The notes: generated by a model not told the origin, from the sequence alone. Positions 25,686-34,242 are shown, counted from the first letter of the stretch. The stretch: DNA of 64,000 bases from Coprococcus sp. (GCA_017935345.1 JAGBHU010000047.1:56638-120637); one strand, 5' to 3'. Translations and numbers: made by a program.

Positions 25686-25847
25686 ATAAGTGAGATAGGG
25701 GTAACCCTAAACACCTACACTCATTTGGGATTGGAGGATGCTGCCGAGGAAATGAAGAGGATGGAGACTTTGGAGAAAGCCAGGAAGGAAATGTATGGGG
25801 GAGAAAAGGAAAAGCCGATGAAACAGAATATGTTCAAGGTGGTATAG
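25686..25847 (+). pseudogene. 3' remnant of a tyrosine recombinase (integrase)
   Basis: Fifty-three codons in one frame read VTLNTYTHLGLEDAAEEMKR and then a Lys/Glu-rich tail to a stop at 25845-25847. TLNTYTHLGLEDA is the end of the catalytic domain of phage/Tn916-type integrases, including the active-site Tyr in the TYTH motif. Everything upstream is gone. This marks the edge of a mobile element that once lay here. Confidence 0.8.
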
Positions 25848-25865
25848 AGTAAAAGAAGTGTGGCC

Positions 25866-25895
25866 GACTGGAGCAATCTGGTCAGTCTGTTTTTG
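25866..25895 (+). terminator. Terminator after integrase remnant
   Basis: GACTG and CAGTC flank an imperfect stem (25867-25888) followed by TGTTTTTG. Position directly after the integrase stop suggests it belonged to that element. Confidence 0.5.
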
Positions 25896-25897
25896 TG

Positions 25898-25950
25898 GTT
25901 GTTATTGATATTGGTTGGATGTAAAATAGAGAGTGAAAAATCTTGCTAAT
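25898..25950 (+). pseudogene. Deleted relic of the DUF1349 gene
   Basis: Bases 25898-25935 resemble the region before and at the start of the DUF1349 gene at 18097-18137 (both contain GGTTGGATGTAAAAT and AGAGAG). They then jump to GAAAAATCTTGCTAA, which is the last 15 bases of that gene (18766-18780). The whole body of about 630 bases is missing, as expected for a duplicate with an internal deletion. Confidence 0.65.
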
Positions 25951-26022
25951 GTAAGTCAAGTACTTTTTAAAATTTATCTCAATAAATTTTAAAAAGTACT
26001 TGACTTACATTAGCAAGATTTT
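25937..26022. repeat. Perfect 41-bp inverted repeat with 4-base loop
   Basis: Bases 25937-25977 are exactly complementary to 25982-26022 with only CTCA between. The left arm begins with the last bases of the DUF1349 relic (AAAATCTTGCTAA). The structure immediately precedes the start region of the gene at 26044. Such a long perfect palindrome is rare in a stable chromosome. Confidence 0.9.
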
Positions 26023-26043
26023 ATGTGTAATCGAGGTGGATAC

Positions 26044-26511
26044 ATGTCATTATTTGATAAAATTTATTTCGTTTTAAATGGTCAAAAATATTTTTGCAAA
26101 AAGTATGAAAAGCAGTTTGATAATAATGAAATAGATAATGACCATTATGACCGAGCAGAAATGATTAAAACAACTGCATTACTGTTTGGAGAGAAGATTT
26201 CGAATAAAGAAGCAAAGCAACGCGCAAAATTGTGGTATGCTGCAGACCATCTTATAAATGCTGATAGTTTGAACGAATTGGCTAAATGTCCATTTGCAGA
26301 AGTTCGAGAAGGTGTTGCTGCCAATAAAAATACATCAGAAAAAACGCTTGAACTATTACTGGAAGATAAAGATGTTTGTGTAAAAGAAACAGCAATCCTT
26401 CATCCTAATTCTCCTTTAACAAAGGTAATGGAATATTCAAATGATGATAACGAGATGATTAGAAATGCTGTTAAGCGTAGAATTGAATTGGAAAATAGGA
26501 ATTCTTTTTAA
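26044..26511 (+). CDS. HEAT-like repeat protein
   Basis: A 155-residue soluble protein. The second half holds short helical repeats of the leucine-rich-variant/HEAT kind: LNELAKCPFAEVREGVAANK, then TSEKTLELLLEDKDVCVKET, then SPLTKVMEYSNDDNEMIRNA. Such repeats bind other proteins. The first half is Lys/Asp-rich with Tyr and Phe. ATG 26044 is preferred because GAGGTGG stands upstream; a start 21 bases earlier would lie within the palindrome edge. Long palindrome upstream may influence its expression. Function unknown. Confidence 0.7.
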   Translation: MSLFDKIYFVLNGQKYFCKKYEKQFDNNEIDNDHYDRAEMIKTTALLFGEKISNKEAKQRAKLWYAADHLINADSLNELAKCPFAEVREGVAANKNTSEKTLELLLEDKDVCVKETAILHPNSPLTKVMEYSNDDNEMIRNAVKRRIELENRNSF

Positions 26512-26574
26512 CAGACAAATTTCAGTTTCCACTTGCTTTTGACTTCATCAAATCAATAGAATAAACACATATAT

Positions 26575-26609
26575 GCAGTCGGCAGATTCCTTTCTGTCGG
26601 CTGCTTTTT
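26575..26609 (+). terminator. Rho-independent terminator
   Basis: GCAGTCGGCAG (26575-26585) pairs with CTGTCGGCTGC (26594-26604, two G-T pairs) and is followed by TTTTTC. Confidence 0.85.
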
Positions 26610-26669
26610 CGATGGAAAATAAGGAGTCTCTATGGTATAATCCTAATCGTGAGTAGGGGCATCGTTAAA

Positions 26670-26877
26670 AAGTGAACACCCCTAATTCAAAAAATGAACC
26701 CCCTAGGGCAAAAATGGAGTAGTCTGACCCCCCTAAACTGATTACGATTTGACTACTACATAAGGATATGATTTGCCACGATATGCCAAGATAGGGCATA
26801 AAGTGTGGCAAATGAATAAAATGATTTGAGTGCCGGAAACCTGATAAACCAACGCAAACTGGGGCATATCTTGGCAT
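26670..26877. repeat. Direct and inverted repeats, possible IS end remnants
   Basis: Three imperfect direct copies of TGAACNCCCCTA lie near 26673, 26695 and 26724. Further on ATTTGCCAC (26771-26779) pairs with GTGGCAAAT (26805-26813), and ATGCCAAGATA (26783-26793) pairs with TATCTTGGCAT (26867-26877). Multiple terminal repeats of the first type are a feature of IS21-like ends, but no transposase gene is present. No gene lies in this gap. Confidence 0.45.
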
Positions 26878-26896
26878 TTTAGGATAGGAGAAATTT

Positions 26897-27379
26897 ATGA
26901 TTAAGGTACTTTTCATCTGCCACGGCAACATCTGCCGTTCCCCAATGGCTGAATTCATCTTTAAAGACATGCTGGAGAAACGTGGCATAACAGATAAGTT
27001 TTACATAGAGTCTGCCGCTACCAGTACTGAGGAGATATGGAATGGTATCGGGAATCCGGTATACCCTCCTGCAAGGGCGGAGCTAAAGAAGCATGGAATA
27101 TCCTGTGAAGGTAAACGAGCCAGACAAATGACGGTGGAGGATTATACGAGATTTGACTATCTTATTGGTATGGATAGCATGAATAAAAGAAACATGATTC
27201 GCATATCAGGAGGAGATGCAGCAGGGAAAATCAGCCTTCTTCTGGATTATACTGCACATCCGAGGGATGTGGCAGACCCTTGGTATACAGGAGAATTTTC
27301 AAGAACTTATGAGGATATAGAAGAAGGCCTGATTGGATTTTTAGAATATTTGCGAAAAAATAAACGGATAGACAAATAG
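26897..27379 (+). CDS. Low-molecular-weight protein-tyrosine phosphatase
   Basis: A 160-residue phosphatase with the P-loop CHGNICRSP (Cys8-x5-Arg14) at the start and the general acid Asp in DVADPWYTGEF near residue 126. These are the two defining motifs of the LMW-PTP family. It removes phosphate from tyrosine (or small phosphoesters) in the cytoplasm. Unlike the ArsC-like protein at 25250 it lacks a redox Cys pair. Start ATG 26897 follows TAGGAGAAA. It is not linked to an exopolysaccharide or kinase gene here, so its target is unknown. Confidence 0.93.
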   Translation: MIKVLFICHGNICRSPMAEFIFKDMLEKRGITDKFYIESAATSTEEIWNGIGNPVYPPARAELKKHGISCEGKRARQMTVEDYTRFDYLIGMDSMNKRNMIRISGGDAAGKISLLLDYTAHPRDVADPWYTGEFSRTYEDIEEGLIGFLEYLRKNKRIDK

Positions 27380-27456
27380 TATATTTTTGAAAATAAAGAT
27401 GAAATATCGTTTGTTATGCTTCATCTTGATAAAATAATAAATATACGGAGGAGCTT

Positions 27457-28002
27457 ATGGAATTATATAAAGGAAGACCGGAAACCAATGAAGGAAGACT
27501 TGAGAGAGAAATCAGGGTATATGATTTTCTTGATAAATATGGTATAGAATATATGAGAACGGACCATGCTCCGGCAGACACCATGGAAGTATGTTATGAG
27601 ATCGATGCGGTTTTAGGGGCAACCATTTGTAAAAATTTGTTTCTTTGTAACAGGCAGAAAACACAATTTTATTTGCTGATGATGCCGGGGGACAAGCCTT
27701 TTAAAACGAAGGAGATAACATCGCAAATCGGAAGTGCAAGACTTTCTTTTGCCTCGGCAGAGGATATGGAGAAATATCTCGATATCAAACCGGGTGCTGT
27801 CAGTATTTTAGGGTTGATAAATGATGTGGAAAATAAGGTGCAGCTTCTTGTGGATGAAGATATACTGGACGGAGAGTATCTGGGATGCCATCCGTGTGTC
27901 AGCACATCAAGTCTCCGTGTCAGAACAGACCAGATTTTTGGCAAATATCTGGATGCTGTTCATCATGATATGATTAAGGTAAGGCTGACAGGGGAAGATT
28001 AG
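27457..28002 (+). CDS. prdX: YbaK/ProX-type aminoacyl-tRNA deacylase
   Basis: A 181-residue free-standing editing protein of the ProXp-ala/PrdX group. It hydrolyses alanine wrongly attached to tRNA(Pro), a trans-editing job for ProRS. Family text is HAPADTMEVCYEID near residue 37, the substrate loop with Lys (KNLFLCNRQKTQFYLLMMPG) and the closing motif GCHPCVSTSSLRV about residue 147. Start ATG 27457 has GGAGGAG upstream. Symbol follows the clostridial usage; no proline reductase genes are next to it, so a link to that pathway is not implied. Confidence 0.85.
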   Translation: MELYKGRPETNEGRLEREIRVYDFLDKYGIEYMRTDHAPADTMEVCYEIDAVLGATICKNLFLCNRQKTQFYLLMMPGDKPFKTKEITSQIGSARLSFASAEDMEKYLDIKPGAVSILGLINDVENKVQLLVDEDILDGEYLGCHPCVSTSSLRVRTDQIFGKYLDAVHHDMIKVRLTGED

Positions 28003-28040
28003 AAATGACGGCAGATTCTGAACAGATAGCCAAGGACAGA

Positions 28041-28160
28041 AATCCAATCGTGAATCAGCAGAGCAGATACCAGAGGAATAGAATCCAATTGTGAATCAGC
28101 AGAGCAGATACCGGGGGAATAGAATCCAATCATGAATCAGCAGAATAGATGCCGGGATAA
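28041..28160 (+). repeat. Three tandem 41-bp repeats
   Basis: Units start at 28041, 28082 and 28123 with the core AATCCAAT..TGAATCAGCAG and diverge slightly in the third. The period is not a multiple of three, so no repeated peptide is encoded. It fills the gap before the SGNH lipoprotein gene and may affect its expression or simply be slippage. Confidence 0.85.
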
Positions 28161-28180
28161 CAGGAATCAGGAGGATTATT

Positions 28181-29257
28181 TTGATACAGGGTATGAGGCA
28201 TGTTTTGAAGATAAAATACATTTGCATGGCAGCCGTTATTTTGTTATTGGGAATGGCATTTTCCGGCTGTGGTAAAAATGAAAATGTGGCATCAGAAGAA
28301 CAAATAAGCACTATTGAAACAGAACATTCAGATGTCGCAAATGCAGACGGAGATTTATCAAGCAGGGATGTTGCCGTGAATCTTGTGGATGAACAGGAGA
28401 ATGACGACAGAAATGACGACAGAGATGACAACAGAAATAACGACAGAAATGGTAACGAGAATGACGGCGAAAACGCTATATCAGATGGTGCAAATCCATC
28501 TGATAAAACAGGACAGGAAACTACAGACGGAGAGCAGCAGAATATGAAAATATATGTGGCAATTGGAGATTCACTGACACATGGCTATGGTCTTGCCGAC
28601 AAGAAGAATGACAGATTTTCCGCTATTGTAACGGAAAATCTGAATAAGGCGGGAGATTTCTATGTGGAGTATAACTATGGAGTAGACGGACTGACAACAG
28701 ACGGACTACTTGATATGCTGGAGCAAGGCGGAATTGGTATGATTTCGGAGGCTGACCTGATTACGATAGATATCGGGGCAAATGATGTGCTTGATTCCAT
28801 GAATCCGATTATTTATGCAACCATTGAAAATGGAAGTGTAACAAAAGAGAAATATGAGCAGGCACTTTCCAACTACCAAAACAGCTTGCTCTCAGGATAT
28901 GAGAATACGAAGGCGGTATTGGAGTTCATAAAAGAGAAAAATCCTGACTGTCAGATTGTTATTGCAACAATATACAATCCGTATCGCTATATAGATTTGG
29001 ATATCATTATTGAGGGGGAAAATACGGCGCTTTCGGATTTTACAGATAGTATGATGCAGGAGTTGAATGAAAATATAAAAGCTTTGGCAAATGAGTATGA
29101 TTGCAGGGTTGCAGACTGGTATACGGCATTTGCAATGACGAAGCTAAATGTATTGAATGCAAGATATGATGAAACTGTTGTCAATCTGGATATCCATCCG
29201 AATAAGGAAGGTTATAATCTTATGGCAACGGTGGTATATGAAGCGATAGCGCAGTAG
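28181..29257 (+). CDS. SGNH/GDSL hydrolase lipoprotein
   Basis: A 358-residue surface lipoprotein. The signal peptide ends at the lipobox FSGC (Cys30 from the TTG start). A long linker of Asp, Asn, Arg and Glu (about 60-115) holds short repeats such as NDDRDDNRNN. The SGNH hydrolase domain follows (122-358) with block I AIGDSLTHGYG, block III DIGANDVLD and block V DIHPNKEGY, giving Ser, Gly/Asn, and the Asp-x-x-His pair. TTG 28181 is the best start because AGGAGG lies six bases upstream; later ATGs have no site. It likely removes acyl groups from a lipid or polysaccharide outside the cell. Confidence 0.9.
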   Translation: MIQGMRHVLKIKYICMAAVILLLGMAFSGCGKNENVASEEQISTIETEHSDVANADGDLSSRDVAVNLVDEQENDDRNDDRDDNRNNDRNGNENDGENAISDGANPSDKTGQETTDGEQQNMKIYVAIGDSLTHGYGLADKKNDRFSAIVTENLNKAGDFYVEYNYGVDGLTTDGLLDMLEQGGIGMISEADLITIDIGANDVLDSMNPIIYATIENGSVTKEKYEQALSNYQNSLLSGYENTKAVLEFIKEKNPDCQIVIATIYNPYRYIDLDIIIEGENTALSDFTDSMMQELNENIKALANEYDCRVADWYTAFAMTKLNVLNARYDETVVNLDIHPNKEGYNLMATVVYEAIAQ

Positions 29258-29296
29258 CGCTTTACTATTCACAAAACAAAATAAGGCGTGATAAGA

Positions 29297-30679
29297 ATGG
29301 GAAAGAATATGGCGGAAATAAAACGGGGAAAGCATAATAGCAAAGTAGAAAAGCGTTATGGGAATTTGAACAAGAAATCCAAAACAGATAATACAAAAAT
29401 AGATAGCACAAAAGCAGATAACACAAAAACAAAAGCGAAGATGGAACAAAATAGGCGTACAATAAGCACAAAAGCAGAAATCAAGAAAGTTCCTCCGTAT
29501 GAAAATAATGGCAAGGGAAGCGCAAGCAGGAATAAGGTACAAAGTAAATGCTGTGTATCTCATATTTGTGGTGGCTGTCAGTATATAGACATGCCTTATG
29601 AAAAGCAGCTTGCGTTGAAGCAGGAACAAATGGAACAGATATTATCATCATTTGGTTATGTGGAAAAAATAATCGGTATGGAAAATCCATATAACTATAG
29701 GAATAAAATAAATGTTTCTTTCAGGCGATTAAAGGATGGCAAAGTAATTGCAGGAAGATATGAAGAAGGAACGCACAACGTGCTTTCGGTCGAGGAGTGT
29801 TACATAGAGGATAAGTGTGCATCTGCCATCATAAAATCCATAGCAGAGCTGATTCGGTCTTTTAAGATGCAGCTTTATAATGAGGACACGGGAACAGGAT
29901 TAATCAGGCATGTGCAAATAAGAACAGGTTGTCAGACAGGACAGATCATGGTGATTATCGTAACGGCTTCGCCTGTATTTCCGTCAAAAAATAATTTTGC
30001 CAAGGCTCTTGTGAAGTGCCATCCTGAGATTACAACCATAGTTCAAAACATCAATGATAAAAAAACCAGTATGGTGATAGGGGCAAGAAATCAGGTTATA
30101 TACGGGAAGGGATTTATAGAGGATATTCTCTGCGGCAAACGTTTTCGTATATCACCGGGAAGCTTCTATCAGGTCAATCCTGTGCAGACGGAGGTTCTAT
30201 ACCGGAAGGCAATCAAATATGCAGACCTTAAGAAAAAAGAGGTGGTTATAGATGCATATTGTGGAATCGGAACAATCGGAATGATAGCAGCAGACAGGGC
30301 AAAACAGGTTATCGGTGTGGAGTTAAACAGTGCGGCCATAAAAGATGCAAATATCAATTGCCGTATGAACAAGCTGGAGAATGTTGATTTGTACAACAAT
30401 GATGCTGGAAAATTCATGGTTGACCTTGCGGAGCAAAAAGAGAAAATCGACGTGGTATTTATGGACCCGCCCCGTTCGGGAAGTGATGAAGCCTTCCTGT
30501 CATCAGTCGTAAAGTTGGCACCGAAGAAGGTTATCTATATATCCTGCGGCCCTGAAAGCCTTGCCAGAGATTTGAAATATCTGACGAAGAATGGGTATAA
30601 GGTAATAATAATACAGCCTGTAGATTTATTTCCAATGACCGGGCATACGGAAGTCATTTGCAGTTTGGTAAGAGTATGA
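29297..30679 (+). CDS. 23S rRNA m5U methyltransferase (RlmD/RumA family)
   Basis: A 460-residue RNA methyltransferase that uses S-adenosylmethionine to make 5-methyluridine in 23S rRNA. Seen are the iron-sulfur cysteines (CCVSHICGGCQY), the substrate text SPGSFYQVNPVQTEVLY, the SAM motif VVIDAYCGIGTIG, the DPPRSG motif and the catalytic Cys in YISCGPESLARD. The usual N-terminal TRAM domain is absent: residues 1-80 form a Lys/Thr/Asn-rich, repetitive tail (KADNTKT, TKIDSTKAD). Start ATG 29297 is chosen over the GTG at 29288 by spacing; an ATG at 29309 is also possible. The exact target base (U747 or U1939 type) is not readable. Confidence 0.9.
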   Translation: MGKNMAEIKRGKHNSKVEKRYGNLNKKSKTDNTKIDSTKADNTKTKAKMEQNRRTISTKAEIKKVPPYENNGKGSASRNKVQSKCCVSHICGGCQYIDMPYEKQLALKQEQMEQILSSFGYVEKIIGMENPYNYRNKINVSFRRLKDGKVIAGRYEEGTHNVLSVEECYIEDKCASAIIKSIAELIRSFKMQLYNEDTGTGLIRHVQIRTGCQTGQIMVIIVTASPVFPSKNNFAKALVKCHPEITTIVQNINDKKTSMVIGARNQVIYGKGFIEDILCGKRFRISPGSFYQVNPVQTEVLYRKAIKYADLKKKEVVIDAYCGIGTIGMIAADRAKQVIGVELNSAAIKDANINCRMNKLENVDLYNNDAGKFMVDLAEQKEKIDVVFMDPPRSGSDEAFLSSVVKLAPKKVIYISCGPESLARDLKYLTKNGYKVIIIQPVDLFPMTGHTEVICSLVRV

Positions 30680-30704
30680 AGCTAGTATTAAAGAAGAGGA
30701 ATCT

Positions 30705-32021
30705 ATGATAATTGATAATGTAGAAATTGCAAATTTTGGTTTTTTGAAAGATGTAAAACTAAATTTTGACTCGGAAAATATAAACATCATTGAGGGTGTA
30801 AACGGGAGTGGTAAGACAACGCTTTTGGCAATATTATATTCTATGTTTCAGGATGAAGAGAAAATAGAATATATTGGCGAAGGTGAAATGGCACATGTCC
30901 TTTTGAATGTACGGGAAGGCAGTGAAAGTTTCCGCTTAGAAAAATATTATAAGAATGGAACATCTGAATTTGTAGTGCCGTCACTTGGGGATATGAAGCG
31001 GCTTACTTCCCTAAATTATCATAATGTCTATTTATACAGTGGTGAGTTCCTTAATTATGATTATCAATTTTCAGATATAATGATTAAAAATGCCGTTGAT
31101 TTGTTAAATAAATGCGGATTCAGTGATAGACGTATTGTTAACGATAATTTTCATATAATAGAAAATTATCGATATATATCAGGAGGACAACAGGCTGTTA
31201 TTAGAATTTTGAATATGCTGTCGTATATACCACAGGATAGTGTCTTGTTATTAGATGCTCCCTTTGCCATGTTGGATACAGGGACAATAGCGTTATTATT
31301 AATGGTTATGCGGCAATTACAGATTCAGATTATATTGACGGCGAATATGCATGACGCAGAACGGCTGAAGGGAAATAAAATATATCTTCAGAGAGAAGAT
31401 GGGGATAGGTATCATGGTTATCCTACGTTTCAATATAAAGAGATTTTCTGCCGTGATATGAGGACATTAATCTACAATCAGAAGCGTGAAGATGAACAGC
31501 GGGTTGAAAATAAGATTGTAAAATACATATTAGGAAAGGAAGTAGGGGAAGCTGAGGGCAGAAACATTGAATACAAGGAGATAAAAGGGAATCATCCCTG
31601 TAATTCCATTGTGGATGTTGCAGAGATTTATATTAACGCATTTCTGAACAGCCGGGTTACCGGAATTGGTGTTATCAAATGGGGAATCAGTGATGATGGT
31701 ATTGTAAAAGGAGTCAAATTATCAAAAAAGGACAGAGATGAGATAGATAGAAAGATATCTGAACGAATCGGACAGATGAAACCGTATGTAAGTGCTGATA
31801 TTGTACAAATCCAATATGAAAATATCTTGGATGGCAATGAAATAGCAAAGGACTTGTTTATCGTAGAAGTTATTATCAGACAGTGGACAAGCGACATCCT
31901 TTTTTCTACCTCTAAAGGTGATGTATATATAAAAACAGAAGGTGGCAAGAAAAAACTTGATGTTTATGATATACAGAATGAATTGAAGGGGCGGTTAAGA
32001 AATTCAAGACCCATAGAATAG
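30705..32021 (+). CDS. ABC-type ATPase fused to Schlafen AlbA_2 domain
   Basis: A 438-residue protein of two domains. Residues 1-235 are a compact RecF/SMC-like ABC ATPase: Walker A GVNGSGKTT (31-39), signature SGGQQAV (159-165), Walker B VLLLDAPFAMLD (180-191) and a switch region LTANMHD. The residue that is normally the catalytic Glu after the Walker B Asp is Ala185. There is no long coiled coil or hinge. Residues 286-415 match the Schlafen/AlbA_2 domain (IEYKEIKG, AFLNSRVTGIGVIKWGISDD, GIVKGV), related to tRNA-cleaving Schlafen cores and to defence proteins. Start ATG 30705 follows AAGAGGAA. It stands alone between an RNA methyltransferase and an EAL protein. A role as RNA- or DNA-directed defence factor is inferred. 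Confidence 0.8.
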   Translation: MIIDNVEIANFGFLKDVKLNFDSENINIIEGVNGSGKTTLLAILYSMFQDEEKIEYIGEGEMAHVLLNVREGSESFRLEKYYKNGTSEFVVPSLGDMKRLTSLNYHNVYLYSGEFLNYDYQFSDIMIKNAVDLLNKCGFSDRRIVNDNFHIIENYRYISGGQQAVIRILNMLSYIPQDSVLLLDAPFAMLDTGTIALLLMVMRQLQIQIILTANMHDAERLKGNKIYLQREDGDRYHGYPTFQYKEIFCRDMRTLIYNQKREDEQRVENKIVKYILGKEVGEAEGRNIEYKEIKGNHPCNSIVDVAEIYINAFLNSRVTGIGVIKWGISDDGIVKGVKLSKKDRDEIDRKISERIGQMKPYVSADIVQIQYENILDGNEIAKDLFIVEVIIRQWTSDILFSTSKGDVYIKTEGGKKKLDVYDIQNELKGRLRNSRPIE

Positions 32022-32071
32022 TATTTACTTTAAATAAGGTTATAAAGGAGAGCACCCCTCAAGTTCATATC

Positions 32072-34015
32072 CTAATTATTATCTGAAGGGTAAGTGCTTC
32101 CATCCAAAAATGCAATCAGCTTATCTTTTGGCATAGGCTTTGAGTAGTAGAAGCCTTGTATAAATTCGCACTCCAGCTCGGAAAATTTGGCCGCCAACTG
32201 TTCTGTTTCAATGCCTTCAACTACAATTTGCATGTTCATTTCCTTAATCATGCGGATTGTATTTTCAAGAACGACGGACATATTAGGATATTCAGAAATA
32301 TCCGAAAATGTTTTGTCCAGTTTTACGATACGAAGCGGCAGTGATGCAATACGCATCATATTTGAGTAGCCGGTTCCGAAATCATCAAGGGACAGACTGA
32401 TACCTGCATCGGACAGAATGTTGAGATTATCCAGCATGGTATTTTGCGAGTATGAAGCTGCTGTTTCTGTAATTTCCAGATTGATCCGGGAGGTTTCTAT
32501 TTTATGTTTTTTGATAATATCCAATACATCACCTGCAAGCCCACTCTGCATACATTGTGATACGGAAAGATTTACTTCAATATAGTTAAGGTGCAGCTTT
32601 TTAAAATCATCGCTTGCAATAAAATCACATACCTGTTCCAACACAAAAACGCCGATTTTGTGGATTGCGCCACTTTTTTCTGCCGCAGGTATAAATAGTT
32701 CTGGTGAAATGAATTTTCCGTCTTGCGTGTGGAGACGGAGTAGTGCTTCTGCACTTTTAAAACAGTTATCTGCAACAGAATAAATCGGTTGATAATAAAC
32801 TTCAAATTCATTGTTCGTAAGGGCATGTTCTATGATACGGTCTATATCCTTCATAATCTCATAGTGGGATTGCTGATATATATCGGCGGCAAGAAGGACA
32901 TTCCCGTTATAGTATCTGCCGTTCAGTTCATTTTCAAAAGCAAGCAGTGATTCTGCATCCTTAATATCTTCAGGGTAATTCACAATACATACACATGCTA
33001 TCAGGTTAATCTCCATTTGATTAATGGTAAGATTTGGCTTCAGGGTTTCATTAATCATTTCCGCAGCCGCATATACCATGTCATACGGTATTAAATCTGT
33101 AACCACACGAAATTTACCTGAACCGAGATAGTACAAATCGGATTGCGGCAACATGTTGATATTAATGGCGGAGAGCTTTTCGGAAATAGCCTTCAGCATT
33201 TTAATATTATTTTCGTATCCCAGCATTTTCCGTACAACTTCATAATTGGTAATATTTATCATAATGATCCGGTTCTGCTTTTTGGTAAGAACAGCATGCT
33301 TAATATCATTGACGTAAGAAGAGAGATTCTGTAGACCGGAGTCCATATCCAATCGTTCTTCAGGACGCTGTACCATCATGCAGATATAGAGCAGACATGC
33401 AGAATGAACAAACATTTCAATACGAATGGCAGGATAAAGCATCTGAACCATCGTTGCAAACAGCATTAAAGGAAATACGGCAATCAGTGATGAGAATTTT
33501 TTTATGGAAAACAGTAACCTGTAATGTGCCAGATAGATAAAACCAAACAGGAAGTAAATTGCTGCGATGATATATATAATAAAGTATATGGAACCTCTTG
33601 TATATGTATCATTTGCATCAAAATAAAACAGCTTATGAATAAATAAGTTGCTGATTAAAAGAATAATATCAATGGCAAACGGCATAAAAAGTAATATTGG
33701 AAATATCATTTTCTGCCGAATAATATGCCATGTATCAGAAAGTGCAATGATATAAAAAATATACAGAGGTGTCGTAAGGTTATGGAACAGCAGATAAAAG
33801 GTATGCGCCACATATTTAAAAGTAAGGTTACCTGCACCCGCATTGTCAAGCGCAATGGCCCATATGTCAAAGCCGGTAGTAATCAGTGATAAAATCAGCA
33901 GGGCAAAGAAAAAACAGTTTACCTTTCCGCGAAGCATATTTCGAAACAGCGTGGAAGTAATCAGAATAACCAATATGATCAGTGCACAGATATCAAAATA
34001 TAACAGCTTTTCCAT
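32072..34015 (-). CDS. Membrane EAL phosphodiesterase with degenerate GGDEF
   Basis: A 647-residue protein with seven or eight N-terminal membrane helices (about 5-215), a degenerate GGDEF domain (about 235-375, YLGSGKF in place of the GGDEF loop) and an EAL domain (385-640). The EAL active-site text is complete: SAEALLRL, NLEITETAASY, LDDFGTGYS, KLDKTF and VVEGIET. The protein should therefore degrade c-di-GMP, while the GGDEF part could only bind GTP or act as regulator. Start ATG 34015 follows GGGAGGGAAGG. It shows that the organism has c-di-GMP turnover, relevant to the HD-GYP fusion at 22.3 kb. Confidence 0.93.
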   Translation of the reverse strand: MEKLLYFDICALIILVILITSTLFRNMLRGKVNCFFFALLILSLITTGFDIWAIALDNAGAGNLTFKYVAHTFYLLFHNLTTPLYIFYIIALSDTWHIIRQKMIFPILLFMPFAIDIILLISNLFIHKLFYFDANDTYTRGSIYFIIYIIAAIYFLFGFIYLAHYRLLFSIKKFSSLIAVFPLMLFATMVQMLYPAIRIEMFVHSACLLYICMMVQRPEERLDMDSGLQNLSSYVNDIKHAVLTKKQNRIIMINITNYEVVRKMLGYENNIKMLKAISEKLSAININMLPQSDLYYLGSGKFRVVTDLIPYDMVYAAAEMINETLKPNLTINQMEINLIACVCIVNYPEDIKDAESLLAFENELNGRYYNGNVLLAADIYQQSHYEIMKDIDRIIEHALTNNEFEVYYQPIYSVADNCFKSAEALLRLHTQDGKFISPELFIPAAEKSGAIHKIGVFVLEQVCDFIASDDFKKLHLNYIEVNLSVSQCMQSGLAGDVLDIIKKHKIETSRINLEITETAASYSQNTMLDNLNILSDAGISLSLDDFGTGYSNMMRIASLPLRIVKLDKTFSDISEYPNMSVVLENTIRMIKEMNMQIVVEGIETEQLAAKFSELECEFIQGFYYSKPMPKDKLIAFLDGSTYPSDNN

Positions 34016-34242
34016 TTCCTTCCCTCCCTACATAATAATTGGTAATCATGTATTAATTATGTCATAAATAATTAGAATTTACAACAGAAAACCGTGCTTG
34101 AGTTGACCTGAAAAAATGGGAATGATAAAATGAAAACAGGTTGGTTGAAAGTGCTTCGAATAGCTATGTTTAAATTGACAAATACTGATATATAGATGTA
34201 GAATTACATGGAATTTTTTAGAATATGCAAAGGAGAAAAGTG

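Noticed and set aside
28041..28160. CRISPR-like array
   Set aside because: Units are contiguous 41-bp tandem repeats without unique spacers and there are no cas genes.
32022..32071. Terminator between the ATPase-Schlafen gene and the EAL gene
   Set aside because: Only an imperfect stem without a T-run can be drawn, so no confident call was made.
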